Shown here: positions 38,241 through 47,700 of the stretch, in pieces
Layout: each line of letters opens with the position of its first letter
Numbering within the stretch: position 1 is the stretch's first letter
Origin: Candidatus Aminicenantota bacterium
Lineage (GTDB): Bacteria; Acidobacteriota; Aminicenantia; Aminicenantales; Saccharicenantaceae
Assembly (NCBI GenBank): GCA_026393975.1
Contig: JAPKZD010000010.1
Span: 62,001-126,000 of the forward strand
Length of the DNA stretch: 64,000 nt
Direction: 5' to 3'
Notes under the pieces: generated by a model
Seen by the model: only the letters and a program-made list of their open reading frames with translations
What the model was told of the DNA's origin: nothing
Databases searched by the model: none
Program-made: the position numbers and the translations under genes

Positions 38241-40451
38241 GTGAACTTGAAAAAACTCGCCGCCCGCCGTTCCGTCCGCGTTCTGGCCGTGATCTTGGGC
38301 CTGTTTGTCCTGAGCGCCGCCGTTCGCGCCGAGGAAATCAAGGCCGTCCGGGTCAAGGAAGGTCCCAAGATCGACGGGCTTCTCACCGACCCGGTTTGGC
38401 AGTCGGCTTCCGCCATCACCGGTTTCCGCATGGTCGAACCCCGGCCCGGCGAGGACCCGAGCGAGAAGACCGAAGCCCGCGTCCTCTACGACGACACGAG
38501 CCTCTACATCGGCGTTTACTGCCACGACAGTGAACCCGCCCGGATCTCGGCCAACACCATGGCCCACGACAGCGGCAACGTCCAATCCGACATGGGCTAC
38601 GGCCACAGCCCGCAGACGGCAAGCGACGACGTCGTCCGCGTCCTCCTCGACCCGTTCCAAGACAAACGCAACGCCTACGTCTTCTTCGTCAATTCCCAGG
38701 GCGCACGCGGCGAAGGTTTGGTCTACGCCGGGAGCTCCAGCCTCAACTGGGACGGCATCTGGGAGGCCGAGAGCCGGCGCCTCGAGGACGGTTGGTCGAC
38801 GGAGATCCGCATCCCCTTCAAGACCATCTCCTTCCGGCCCGGCCTCACCGTCTGGGGCCTGAACATCGAGCGGACGATCGCCCGCAAGATGGAGGTCATC
38901 CGGCTCTCCGGCACGACGCGGGACAGCAACTTCAATAACCCGAACGAAGCGGCCGCCCTGCAGGGGATCGAGGGCGTCAGGCAGGGGCTGGGCATCACCT
39001 TCCGCCCCTACGGCCTGGCCAGCGCCTCGAAAGACAACCTCGTGGCGGGCACCTACCACGGCGAGCTCGACGGCGGCTTCGACCTCTACAAGAGTTTCAC
39101 GCCGAACCTCGTCGGCGTCGCCAGCTACAACATGGATTTTGCCGAGACCGAGGTCGACGAGCGCCGCATCAACCTGACCCGGTTCCCGCTCTTTTTCCCG
39201 GAGAAGAGGATGTTCTTCCTCGAGGGATCCGAGGTCTTCAGCTTCAGCTCGAGCGTCAGCTTCATGCCCTTCTTCAGCCGGAAGATCGGACTCTTCGAGG
39301 GGGCCCAGATCCCCGTCCGGTTCGGCGCCAAGCTCTACGGCAAGATAGGCAACACTAACTTGGCCGTCCTGGACGTCCAGACCGGCGCCTACGGTGACCT
39401 TTCGGGCCGCAACCTCCTGGCGGCGCGGATGACCCAGAACATCTTCGCCCAGAGCAAGGTCGGCTGGATCTTCACCAACGGCAGTCCGACGGGCGAGCGG
39501 AACTCGCTCGCGGGCGTCGACTTCAACTACTCCTCGTCGAAGTTCCTGGGGGACAAGAACATGATGCTCGCCGCGTGGGGGGCCTATAACTGGAACGAGC
39601 GGGAAGAGGGACGTCACCACGGATTCGGCTTCCGGGCCGATTATCCGAACGACCTTTGGAACGTCCAGACGACCTACGCCTACTACGGCGAGGCCCTCGA
39701 CCCCGGGCTGGGATACATGATGCGTCAGGGGATCCAGACCGCTTTCGCCCGGGTCGCCTTCCAGCCCCGTCCGGCCGGGGGCTTCCTCGGGCGGTTTGTC
39801 CGGCAGTTCTTCTTTGAAGCGAGCGCGGATTACTATTGGGACCTCTCGGGAAACCTGGAGACGAGCCAGATCAACGCTTCACCGCTCGCGTTCAGGACCC
39901 AAAGCGGCGAAAGACTCGGCTTCAGCGTCGTCGCCAACCGGGACGTCCTGTCTTACGATTTCGAAATCGCCGAAGGGATCATCCTGCCGGCCGGCCCGTA
40001 CGATTTCACGAGCTTTCGGCTCGAAGCGAGCACGGCCAGCCACCGGCCCGTCGTCATCGATGCGGGCTACAATTTCGGGGAATTCTATTCGGGCCGTTAC
40101 GACGACGTCAACTTGGGCCTGACGCTGAAATTCAAGGGCTACGCGACTCTGGCCTTCGACGCCAACCTCGTCCGCGGCCGCCTGCCCGAAGGCCGCTTCA
40201 ACGAGAACGTCTACCAGGTCAAGGCCGACATCTTCCTCTCTCCCGACCTCGGCCTGATGAACTACGTCCAGTTCGACGACATCTCCAACACGCTGGGCTG
40301 GAGCGCCCGTCTGCGCTGGCAGATCTCGCCCGGCAACGAGATCTTCCTGGTCTACAACAAGAACTGGGAGCGCCGTTGGGACCCCATGAGCCGGTTCGCC
40401 CCGCTCGGGGACCGGGGCGTCGTCAAGATCTCCCTTTCGATCAGGCCCTAG
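38241..40451 (+). CDS. DUF5916-type outer-membrane protein (second copy)
   Basis: AVRVKEGPKIDGLLTDPVWQSASAITGF; YNMDFAETEVDERRINLTRFPLFFPEKRMFFLEGSEVF. Confidence 0.85.
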   Translation: MNLKKLAARRSVRVLAVILGLFVLSAAVRAEEIKAVRVKEGPKIDGLLTDPVWQSASAITGFRMVEPRPGEDPSEKTEARVLYDDTSLYIGVYCHDSEPARISANTMAHDSGNVQSDMGYGHSPQTASDDVVRVLLDPFQDKRNAYVFFVNSQGARGEGLVYAGSSSLNWDGIWEAESRRLEDGWSTEIRIPFKTISFRPGLTVWGLNIERTIARKMEVIRLSGTTRDSNFNNPNEAAALQGIEGVRQGLGITFRPYGLASASKDNLVAGTYHGELDGGFDLYKSFTPNLVGVASYNMDFAETEVDERRINLTRFPLFFPEKRMFFLEGSEVFSFSSSVSFMPFFSRKIGLFEGAQIPVRFGAKLYGKIGNTNLAVLDVQTGAYGDLSGRNLLAARMTQNIFAQSKVGWIFTNGSPTGERNSLAGVDFNYSSSKFLGDKNMMLAAWGAYNWNEREEGRHHGFGFRADYPNDLWNVQTTYAYYGEALDPGLGYMMRQGIQTAFARVAFQPRPAGGFLGRFVRQFFFEASADYYWDLSGNLETSQINASPLAFRTQSGERLGFSVVANRDVLSYDFEIAEGIILPAGPYDFTSFRLEASTASHRPVVIDAGYNFGEFYSGRYDDVNLGLTLKFKGYATLAFDANLVRGRLPEGRFNENVYQVKADIFLSPDLGLMNYVQFDDISNTLGWSARLRWQISPGNEIFLVYNKNWERRWDPMSRFAPLGDRGVVKISLSIRP

Positions 40452-40566
40452 TTGCGACAGGCCGGGGACCCCCTTATTTTTCCGGACGTATCAGGCAGCG
40501 AGACCCGAACCCCATGCGTTGACAAGGGCGTTTTCCCCATGATAGGTTTTGAGCGGGGAGGCAATC

Positions 40567-41898
40567 ATGAGTCGTAAGCAGACATCCAGTGACATGACCC
40601 GAAGGAGCTTTTTAAAGGCCGCCGCAGTCACGGCCATCGCTCCGGCCATCGTCCCTTCGTCCGTCTTCGCCCGGCCCGCGCCGAGCGACACTCTCCAGTT
40701 CGGCTGTATCGGCGTCGGCCGTCAGGGCCAGGCCGACATGCAAGAGCTCATCTACCGCGGTCTTGAGACCGGGGCCCGGGTCACCGCCGTCTGCGACGCC
40801 GACTCGCACCGACTCGAAGACGCCCAGTGGCTGGCCGAGAAGATCTACACCCTCGAAACGGGCAAGGACGCGGCAAAAAGCGTCGCCGCTTATCGGGACT
40901 TCCGCGAACTCCTGGCCCGGAAGGACCTCGACGGCGTCCTCATCGTCACGCCCGACTTCTGGCACGGGGCGATGGGCACTGCGGCCGCAAAGGCGGGCAA
41001 GGACATCTACCTGGAGAAACCGCTGACTTACTCCATCGCCGAGGGCCGCAAACTCATCGAGGCGGTTAAAAAAAACAAGCGCATCCTCCAGGTGGGATCG
41101 CAACAACGCTCCTCCATCCACTTCCTCATGGCCTGCGAGCTCGCCCGCAACGGGCGTGTCGGAAAGCTCCAGACGATCCGCGTCTGGCTGCCCGAGGACC
41201 AGGGCAGCGGCGACCCGCGGCCGTCACCTGTGCCGCCGAACCTCGATTACGACCTTTGGATGGGCCCGACGGCGACGGCCCCGTTCGCCGAAGACCGGGT
41301 CCATCCCCAGACGAGTTACGAGCGGCCTGGCTGGCTCCAGATCGAACCGTATTGCCTGGGCATGGTCACGGGCTGGGGCTCCCACATGATGGACATCGCC
41401 CAGTGGGGCAACGGCACCGACGAGACGGGCCCCGTCAGCGTCGAGGCCAAGGCCGAATTCCCGGACCGGGGCCTCTTCAACGTCCATACCAAGTTCCAGG
41501 CCGAGGCGGTTTACGCGAACGGCGTCCGGATGATCATGGAGACCGGAGACCCGGCCGGCGTCCGGTTCGAGGGGGACAAGGGCTGGGTCTTCGTTGAACG
41601 CGGAGCGATCAAGGCCTCGGACCCGGAGATCCTGCGCTGGAAGCCCGGCCAGGGCGAGGTCAAACTCGTCCAGAGCGGCAACCACATGAAGAATTTCCTG
41701 GAGGCCGTGCGGAGCCGGAAGGCGCCGGCGGCCCCGGTCGAGGTGGGCCATCGTTCCAACACCATCTGCATGATGACCCATATCGCCATGAAACTCGGCC
41801 GCAAGCTCGCCTGGGACCCCTCGGCCGAGCGCTTCGTCGGGGACGATGAGGCTAACCGCCGCCTGGACTACCCGCACCGGGAGCCATGGACGGTCTGA
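40567..41898 (+). CDS. Gfo/Idh/MocA-family oxidoreductase with Tat signal
   Basis: MTRRSFLKAAAVTAIAPAIVPSSVFA Tat leader; GCIGVGRQGQADM Rossmann; EKPLTYSIAEGRKLIEA. Confidence 0.9.
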   Translation: MSRKQTSSDMTRRSFLKAAAVTAIAPAIVPSSVFARPAPSDTLQFGCIGVGRQGQADMQELIYRGLETGARVTAVCDADSHRLEDAQWLAEKIYTLETGKDAAKSVAAYRDFRELLARKDLDGVLIVTPDFWHGAMGTAAAKAGKDIYLEKPLTYSIAEGRKLIEAVKKNKRILQVGSQQRSSIHFLMACELARNGRVGKLQTIRVWLPEDQGSGDPRPSPVPPNLDYDLWMGPTATAPFAEDRVHPQTSYERPGWLQIEPYCLGMVTGWGSHMMDIAQWGNGTDETGPVSVEAKAEFPDRGLFNVHTKFQAEAVYANGVRMIMETGDPAGVRFEGDKGWVFVERGAIKASDPEILRWKPGQGEVKLVQSGNHMKNFLEAVRSRKAPAAPVEVGHRSNTICMMTHIAMKLGRKLAWDPSAERFVGDDEANRRLDYPHREPWTV

Positions 41899-41994
41899 GC
41901 CTGCATCTCAGGCCCGCTTGGCGGGCGGCCGCGGCTTTTCAAATCCTGCCAACCCGTCGGCCCGGTCGTCCGTCTAATGGAGTGAAAGCCGGAG

Positions 41995-42095
41995 ATGGAC
42001 CTGATGGACGAAAACGCGCTTATCGAAGGAATGGCCCGGGGCGACCAGCGGGCCTTCCGGGAGTTCGTCGAGCGCTACAAAAAAAAGTCTACTAC
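41995..42095 (+). pseudogene. N-terminal remnant of an ECF sigma factor
   Basis: MDLMDENALIEGMARGDQRAFREFVERYKKK then frame loss at an 8-A run; +1 nt would continue KVYYLD. Confidence 0.65.
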
Positions 42096-42111
42096 CTCGA
42101 CTTGCCGGGCC

Positions 42112-42140
42112 TTGCCTTTTCCCGAGCAATACGATATAAT
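42112..42140 (+). promoter_or_regulatory. Sigma70-type promoter of YHS-domain gene
   Basis: TTGCCT, N17, TATAAT. Confidence 0.75.
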
Positions 42141-42164
42141 ATCTAAGAATTGAGGAGGAACTTC

Positions 42165-42800
42165 ATGAACAAAAATATGCGTTCGATCATGCTCATGGCC
42201 GCCCTGGCCTTCGTTCTCGTCATCGGGGTGCTGGCCCAGCAGAAAAGCGGCGATACGGCCATCGACCCCGTCTGCGGGATGACCGTCGTCAAGGCCACGG
42301 CCAAGGCCACCTACGAGTACAAGGGGATGGCCTATTACTTCTGCAACACCGGTTGCAAGGAGGCTTTCGCCAAGGACCCCGAAAAGTATCTCAAGGCCCA
42401 GGCAGAGAAAGCGGGCATGATGCCCGGCCAGCACATGGGACAGGCCCCCATGCCCGAGGGAACCCCGATGGCCGGCTGTCCGATGATGGCCCGCGGCATG
42501 AAGATGCGCGGCCGGATGGGCCGGATGGGAATGATGCACGGCGGCATGGGCATGGCCTGCGGCCCGAACTGTCCGCTCCTCGGCGCCGACGTCGAGATGA
42601 CGGTCGAGTCGACCAAGGACGGCGTCACGCTCAAAGTGACCTCGAAGAACGCCGAGACCGTCAAGGCCATCCAGGAACACATGACAGAACACGTGGCCAT
42701 GATGAATAAGATGAAAGAGGAAGCCGCTAAGGCCGACAAGACCCCCGAGGGAGCCTGCTGCGCAAATTGCCCGATGATGAAGAAGGACGTCATCAAGTAA
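42165..42800 (+). CDS. Exported YHS-domain, Met/Cys-rich metal-binding-like protein
   Basis: AIDPVCGMTVVKATAKATYEYKGMAYYFCNTGCKEAFAKDPEKYL; Met-rich GRMGRMGMMHGGMGMACGPNCP; GAGGAGG RBS. Confidence 0.85.
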   Translation: MNKNMRSIMLMAALAFVLVIGVLAQQKSGDTAIDPVCGMTVVKATAKATYEYKGMAYYFCNTGCKEAFAKDPEKYLKAQAEKAGMMPGQHMGQAPMPEGTPMAGCPMMARGMKMRGRMGRMGMMHGGMGMACGPNCPLLGADVEMTVESTKDGVTLKVTSKNAETVKAIQEHMTEHVAMMNKMKEEAAKADKTPEGACCANCPMMKKDVIK

Positions 42801-42820
42801 TCTCGCCCCGACCTATAACG

Positions 42821-42858
42821 AAAAGCCCTCTTCCCCCGGCCGGGGAAGGGGGCTTTTT
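42821..42858 (+). terminator. Intrinsic terminator
   Basis: AAAAGCCCTCTTCCCC-CGGC-CGGGGAAGGGGGCTTTTT. Confidence 0.85.
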
Positions 42859-42860
42859 CA

Positions 42861-42889
42861 TTGACAAGGCCCGGGCCCCGTGCTACATT
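42861..42889 (+). promoter_or_regulatory. Sigma70-type promoter
   Basis: TTGACA, N17, TACATT. Confidence 0.7.
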
Positions 42890-42911
42890 CCGGACGAGAT
42901 GGAGGGGAACC

Positions 42912-43379
42912 GTGCCAGAGTCAGGTGAGGACGTCTTTTTTGAATCTACCGCTTCTCGCAAGCTGGTCGACCTCATCGAGCGCAACGCCGACGAGCTGAC
43001 TCTGGGCTACGTCGAGGACATCCGGCGCGACCCGAGGATGCCCAGCTACCAGGGATTCGATCAGAAGGAGATCTACAGGCGGGCCTTCCGTGTCTACAGC
43101 CAGCTCGGCAAGTGGATCTCCCACGAAACGACCAAGGAGGAGGTCCGGAGCTATTGGACTGCCCTCGGCCGACAGCGCCGGCGGGAGGGCTTCCCGTTCT
43201 CGGAGATCGTACTCTCGCTCTGCCACATCCGGCGTCTCCTCTGGGGAAAGATCCAAGTGGCTGGGCTGATGGATACCGCCCTCGACCTGTACCAGGCCAT
43301 GGATCTCTACCACAGGGTGATCGTGTTCTTCGACCGGGCCATCTTCTACGCGGCAGTGGGATACGAAGAGATGGACTGA
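42912..43379 (+). CDS. RsbRD N-terminal-like domain protein
   Basis: IERNADELTLGYVEDIRRDPRMPSYQGFDQKEIYRRAFRVYSQLGKWI helical sensor-like; GTG start with GGAGGGG. Confidence 0.6.
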   Translation: MPESGEDVFFESTASRKLVDLIERNADELTLGYVEDIRRDPRMPSYQGFDQKEIYRRAFRVYSQLGKWISHETTKEEVRSYWTALGRQRRREGFPFSEIVLSLCHIRRLLWGKIQVAGLMDTALDLYQAMDLYHRVIVFFDRAIFYAAVGYEEMD

Positions 43380-43419
43380 GGAAACGGACGGGGCGCAAGG
43401 ACTTTTCATCTAAGGACCC

Positions 43420-44532
43420 ATGCGCGCCGGCCTCTACATCCATTTTCCTTTCTGCGCGGCCAAGTGCCCGTATTGCCATTTTTCGAGCCTGCCCTGGGAT
43501 GAAACGTCATATCGAACCTGGAGGCAAGGCCTGGAACGGGAAGCGGCCGCTCCAAGGGAAGCGGGCTACGAGTTCGATACGGTTTACCTGGGCGGAGGAA
43601 CGCCGTCCCTCCTCGGGCCGGACGAGGTCGTTTGGGTCCGGGAGCTCGTCCAGGCCCACTTCTTCCTGAAGATCGAGGAATTCACGCTCGAAGCCAACCC
43701 CGTCGCGTCCCGGACGAACTTCTTCGGGGGCTGGCGGGAGGCGGGAGTCACCCGGCTGAGCGTCGGCGTCCAATCCTTCGACGAAGCCGTCCTGCGGACG
43801 CTCGGGCGGCCCTACACGGCCGAGGAGGCTTTGCGATTCTGTCGGACCGGACGCAGGGCTGGATTCGACGCCCTCTCGATCGACCTGATGATCGGGATCC
43901 CCGGCGAAACCCCCGCGGCCGTCGAGCGCTCCCTCGATACCGCGCTCGGCCTCGAACCGGATCATGTTTCCGTCTATATCCTCGAGAACGTCGAGGGACT
44001 GCCGTTCGAGGAGCTCCTCGTCCGACATCCCGTCGACGAGGACGCGGTCGTCGACGCCTACGACAGGATCCGGGACGCGCTCGAGGCGGCCGGCCTCCGC
44101 CAGTACGAAATCTCGAACTTCGCCCGGCTGGGGAAGGAATGCCGCCACAACCTGAAATACTGGCGGTACGAGCCGTTCATCGGACTGGGCCCTTCGGCTG
44201 GCTCGCACCTCCCTGGCAGGCGGTGGTGCAACAAGACATGCCTCGACGATTGGGCCGATGCCTTGAGCCGGAACGAGACAATCCGCGAGGATGTCGTTGA
44301 ATTGACTCCCAGCCTCGCCGCCCGCGAAGCGCTGGTTTTCGGCCTGAGGCTCGTCGAGGGGGTCGACCTTGGCGCGTTCACCGAGCGGTTCAACGTCGAC
44401 ATCATGGCCCTTTTCGGCCGGGAAATCAACGAGCTCGTTGCGGAGGGGTTGCTCGTCCTCTCGGCCGGCCGGCTGAGGATTCCGTCACGGAATTTCCTCG
44501 TCTCCAACCGAATCCTGGCGAAGTTCGTTTGA
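43420..44532 (+). CDS. hemW: HemW-like radical SAM protein
   Basis: AGLYIHFPFCAAKCPYCHF CxxxCxxC; YLGGGTPSLL; LSVGVQSFDEAVLRTLGRPYT. Confidence 0.88.
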   Translation: MRAGLYIHFPFCAAKCPYCHFSSLPWDETSYRTWRQGLEREAAAPREAGYEFDTVYLGGGTPSLLGPDEVVWVRELVQAHFFLKIEEFTLEANPVASRTNFFGGWREAGVTRLSVGVQSFDEAVLRTLGRPYTAEEALRFCRTGRRAGFDALSIDLMIGIPGETPAAVERSLDTALGLEPDHVSVYILENVEGLPFEELLVRHPVDEDAVVDAYDRIRDALEAAGLRQYEISNFARLGKECRHNLKYWRYEPFIGLGPSAGSHLPGRRWCNKTCLDDWADALSRNETIREDVVELTPSLAAREALVFGLRLVEGVDLGAFTERFNVDIMALFGREINELVAEGLLVLSAGRLRIPSRNFLVSNRILAKFV

Positions 44533-44557
44533 CCGGGTCCGCGGAATCCCTTAGAAT
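44529..44557 (+). promoter_or_regulatory. Sigma70-type promoter
   Basis: TTGACC, N17, TAGAAT. Confidence 0.55.
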
Positions 44558-44588
44558 GCATTCTTGCATCCCGGCCCGGGAGGGTGGC

Positions 44589-44720
44589 ATGGCCGAGAAA
44601 AAGGCGAATCCCCGCGAAGTCGCGCGGACCGCTCTCTCCCGCCTCGAGTCTCTGGCGGACCCCGTCAAGGCCAGGGGTGCGGAGAGATACTTCAAGGAAA
44701 CGGTCAAGGGCGATTTGGAA
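44589..44720 (+). pseudogene. N-terminal remnant resembling a DNA alkylation repair (AlkD-like) protein
   Basis: MAEKKANPREVARTALSRLESLADPVKARGAERYFKETVK, then in-frame junction into next gene's RBS/start. Confidence 0.5.
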
Positions 44721-44729
44721 GGAGTCCCG

Positions 44730-47700
44730 ATGAAAACGAAAAGGCTGACCATCCTCGTGACTTTTCTGCTGGCCCTGACGACCCTGTCCTTCGGGCCCCA
44801 GGAAGCCCGCGTCCTCCGCTTCCCGGCGGTCTCGGCGGACCAGATCGTCTTCAGCTATGCCGGAGACCTGTACACGGTGCCCATCGCCGGGGGAGTGGCC
44901 CGCAAGCTCACCTCGTTCGCCGAAGGCTACGAGGCGTTTGCCCGGTTTTCGCCCGACGGCGCGTCCATCGCTTTTACCGGCGAGTACGACGGCAACCGTG
45001 AGGTCTACCTCATCCCGGCCGAAGGCGGCGTCCCGAAACGGCTGACCTACACGCCCTCGCTCGGCCGCGACGACATCTCGGACCGGATGGGGCCGAACAA
45101 CCTGGTCATGGGTTGGACGCACGACGGGAAGCGCATCGTCTTCCGCTCCAGGATGGCCGAATGGAACGACTTCAACGGCCAGCTCTACCTGGCCGGCAAG
45201 GACGGCGGGACGCCGGAGCGGATCCCGCTGCCGCGGGGCGGCTTCTGTTCGTTCTCGCCGGACGATACGAAATTGGCCTACAACCGCATCTTCCGCGAGT
45301 TCCGGACCTGGAAACGCTACCGGGGCGGCATGGCTGACGACATCTGGATCTACGATTTTGCCTCGAAGAAGGTCGAGAACATCACCGTCAATCCGGCCCT
45401 GGACATCATCCCCATGTGGACCGGCGACAAGATCTATTTTCTGTCCGACCGCGACGAGAACAAGCGGATGAACCTCTACGTCTACGACCTCGCCTCCAAG
45501 CTGACGAGGAAGCTGACGGACTTCGCCGATTTCGACATCAAGTTCCCCTCCCTCGGCCCCAAGCACATCGTCTTCGAGAACGGGGGATACCTCTACACGT
45601 TCGACCTGGCCGCGGAAAAAACGGCCAAGGTCCCCGTCGTCATCGCTGACGACATGGTCTCCGGCCGGGCGAAGGTCGTCAAGGTCAATGAGCGGGTGAC
45701 CAATTTCGAGATCGGCCCGGACGGCAAGCGGGCCCTCTTCGGCGCCCGCGGCGAGATCTTCACCGTGCCCGCCCAGCATGGCAACACCCGGAACTTGACC
45801 GGGACGTCCGGCGTCCACGAGCGCAACTCCAAGTGGTCGCCCGACGGGAAGACCATCGCCTTTATCTCCGACCGCAGCGGCATGGAGGAGATCTGGGTCA
45901 TGAACCAGGACGGCAGTGGCGCGCCGCAGCAGCTCACCTCCGGCGGCGACACCTACAAGTACGAGATCCTCTGGTCGCCCGACGGAACGAAGATCCTCTG
46001 GAACGACAAGATGCAGCGGCTCTGCTCTGTCGACCTCGCGACCAAGGCGGTCACGCTCGCGGCCAAAGCCGAGGCCGGCGAGATCGTCCAGTTCGCCTGG
46101 TCCCCCGACAGCCGCTGGGTCGCCTACGGCAAGCCCGAGACCGAGGGCATGAACCGGATCTATCTCTACTCGCTCGACGCGAAAAAGACCTTCGCGGCGA
46201 CGGACGCCTGGTATAACTCCGGCGACCCCTCCTTCAGCAGCGACGGCAAGTACCTCTTTTTCGTCTCGGACAGGGACTTCAACCCGGTCTACAGCGCGAC
46301 CGAATGGAATCACGCCTACCTGGCCATGTCCCGGGTCTATTTCGTGACCCTGGCCAAGGACTTGAAGTCGCCCTTCGAGCCGAAAAGCGACGAGGTCGCG
46401 GTCAAGGCCGAAAAATCGGCCCCTCCAGCACCGGATGCTCCAAAAACCTCAGCTAAAAAGGAGTCATCCGGTGTCAGGGTTGACCCCGAGGGCCTCATGG
46501 ACCGGACGATCGCCCTGCCCGTCGAGACGGCCCACTACGGCAGGATCAGCGCCGTCGGCGATTCCGTTTACTACACCAAACAGAAGGACATGGAACAGGC
46601 CCCGTCCCTGATGCTCTACGACCTGGCCGAGCTCAAGGAGAAGGACCTGGGCAAGGTCGGCGACTACGAGATCTCGGCCGACAGGAAGAAGATGCTCGTC
46701 GCCAAGGACGGCGCTTTCGGCATCATCGACCTGCCCAAGGGTCCGGTCAACATCGAGACGAAGCTCGACCTCTCGGGGATGGAGATGGCCCTCGACCTCC
46801 GTCAGGAGTGGGACCAGATCTACGAGGAGTGTTGGCGGCAGATGAAGGAGTTCTTCTACGCCCCGAACATGCACGGCGTCGACTGGGACGCGCTCCGTCT
46901 CCGCTACAAGCCGCTGGCCGCGGCCGTCAACCACCGGGCGGACCTGACCTACGTCATCGGCGAGCTCATCGGCGAGCTCAGCTCCGGACACACCTACGTC
47001 GGCGGCGGCGAGCTGCCCGTCGCGAAAAAGGTCAAGGTCGGGATGCTCGGCGCGAAGTTCGAGCGCGACGCCGCGACGGGTTATTACAAAATCGTCAAGA
47101 TCCTCAAGGGGCAGAACTGGAACCAGGCCCTGCGCTCGCCCCTGACCGAGGCCGGCGTCAACGTTCGGGAAGGGGAGTACCTCCTGGCCGTTAACGGCCG
47201 GCCGCTCGACAAGCTCGCCGACATGTACGAGGCCCTCTACAACACGGTCGGAAAGCAGGTCACGCTCAAGGTCGGCCCGGCGCCCGACGAGAAGGCCGGC
47301 CGGGAGGTCGTCGTCGTCCCCATCGAGACCGAGAACAAGCTCTATTACAACGACTGGGTGGAGGGCAACATCGCCAAGGTCGACAAGGCTACGGGGGGCA
47401 AGGTGGGCTACATCCACATCCCGAACATGGTCGCCGACGGCCTGAACGAGTTCGTCAAGCACTTCTACCCCCAGCTCCGCAAGAAGGCCCTGATCATCGA
47501 CGTCCGCGGTAACGGCGGCGGCAACGTCTCGCCCATGATCATCGACCGCCTCGTCCGGGAGATGGTCATGGTCGAGATGGCCCGGAACGCGGTCGGCGTC
47601 CCGGACCCGGGCGCGGCCTTCCTCGGGCCCAAGGTCTGCCTGGCCGACGAGTTCTCGGCCTCGGACGGCGATATCTTCCCCTACAGGTTCAAGACCCTGA

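Noticed and set aside
44058-46313. 751-aa minus-strand ORF opposite hemW/S41
   Set aside because: Shadow ORF crossing two real genes
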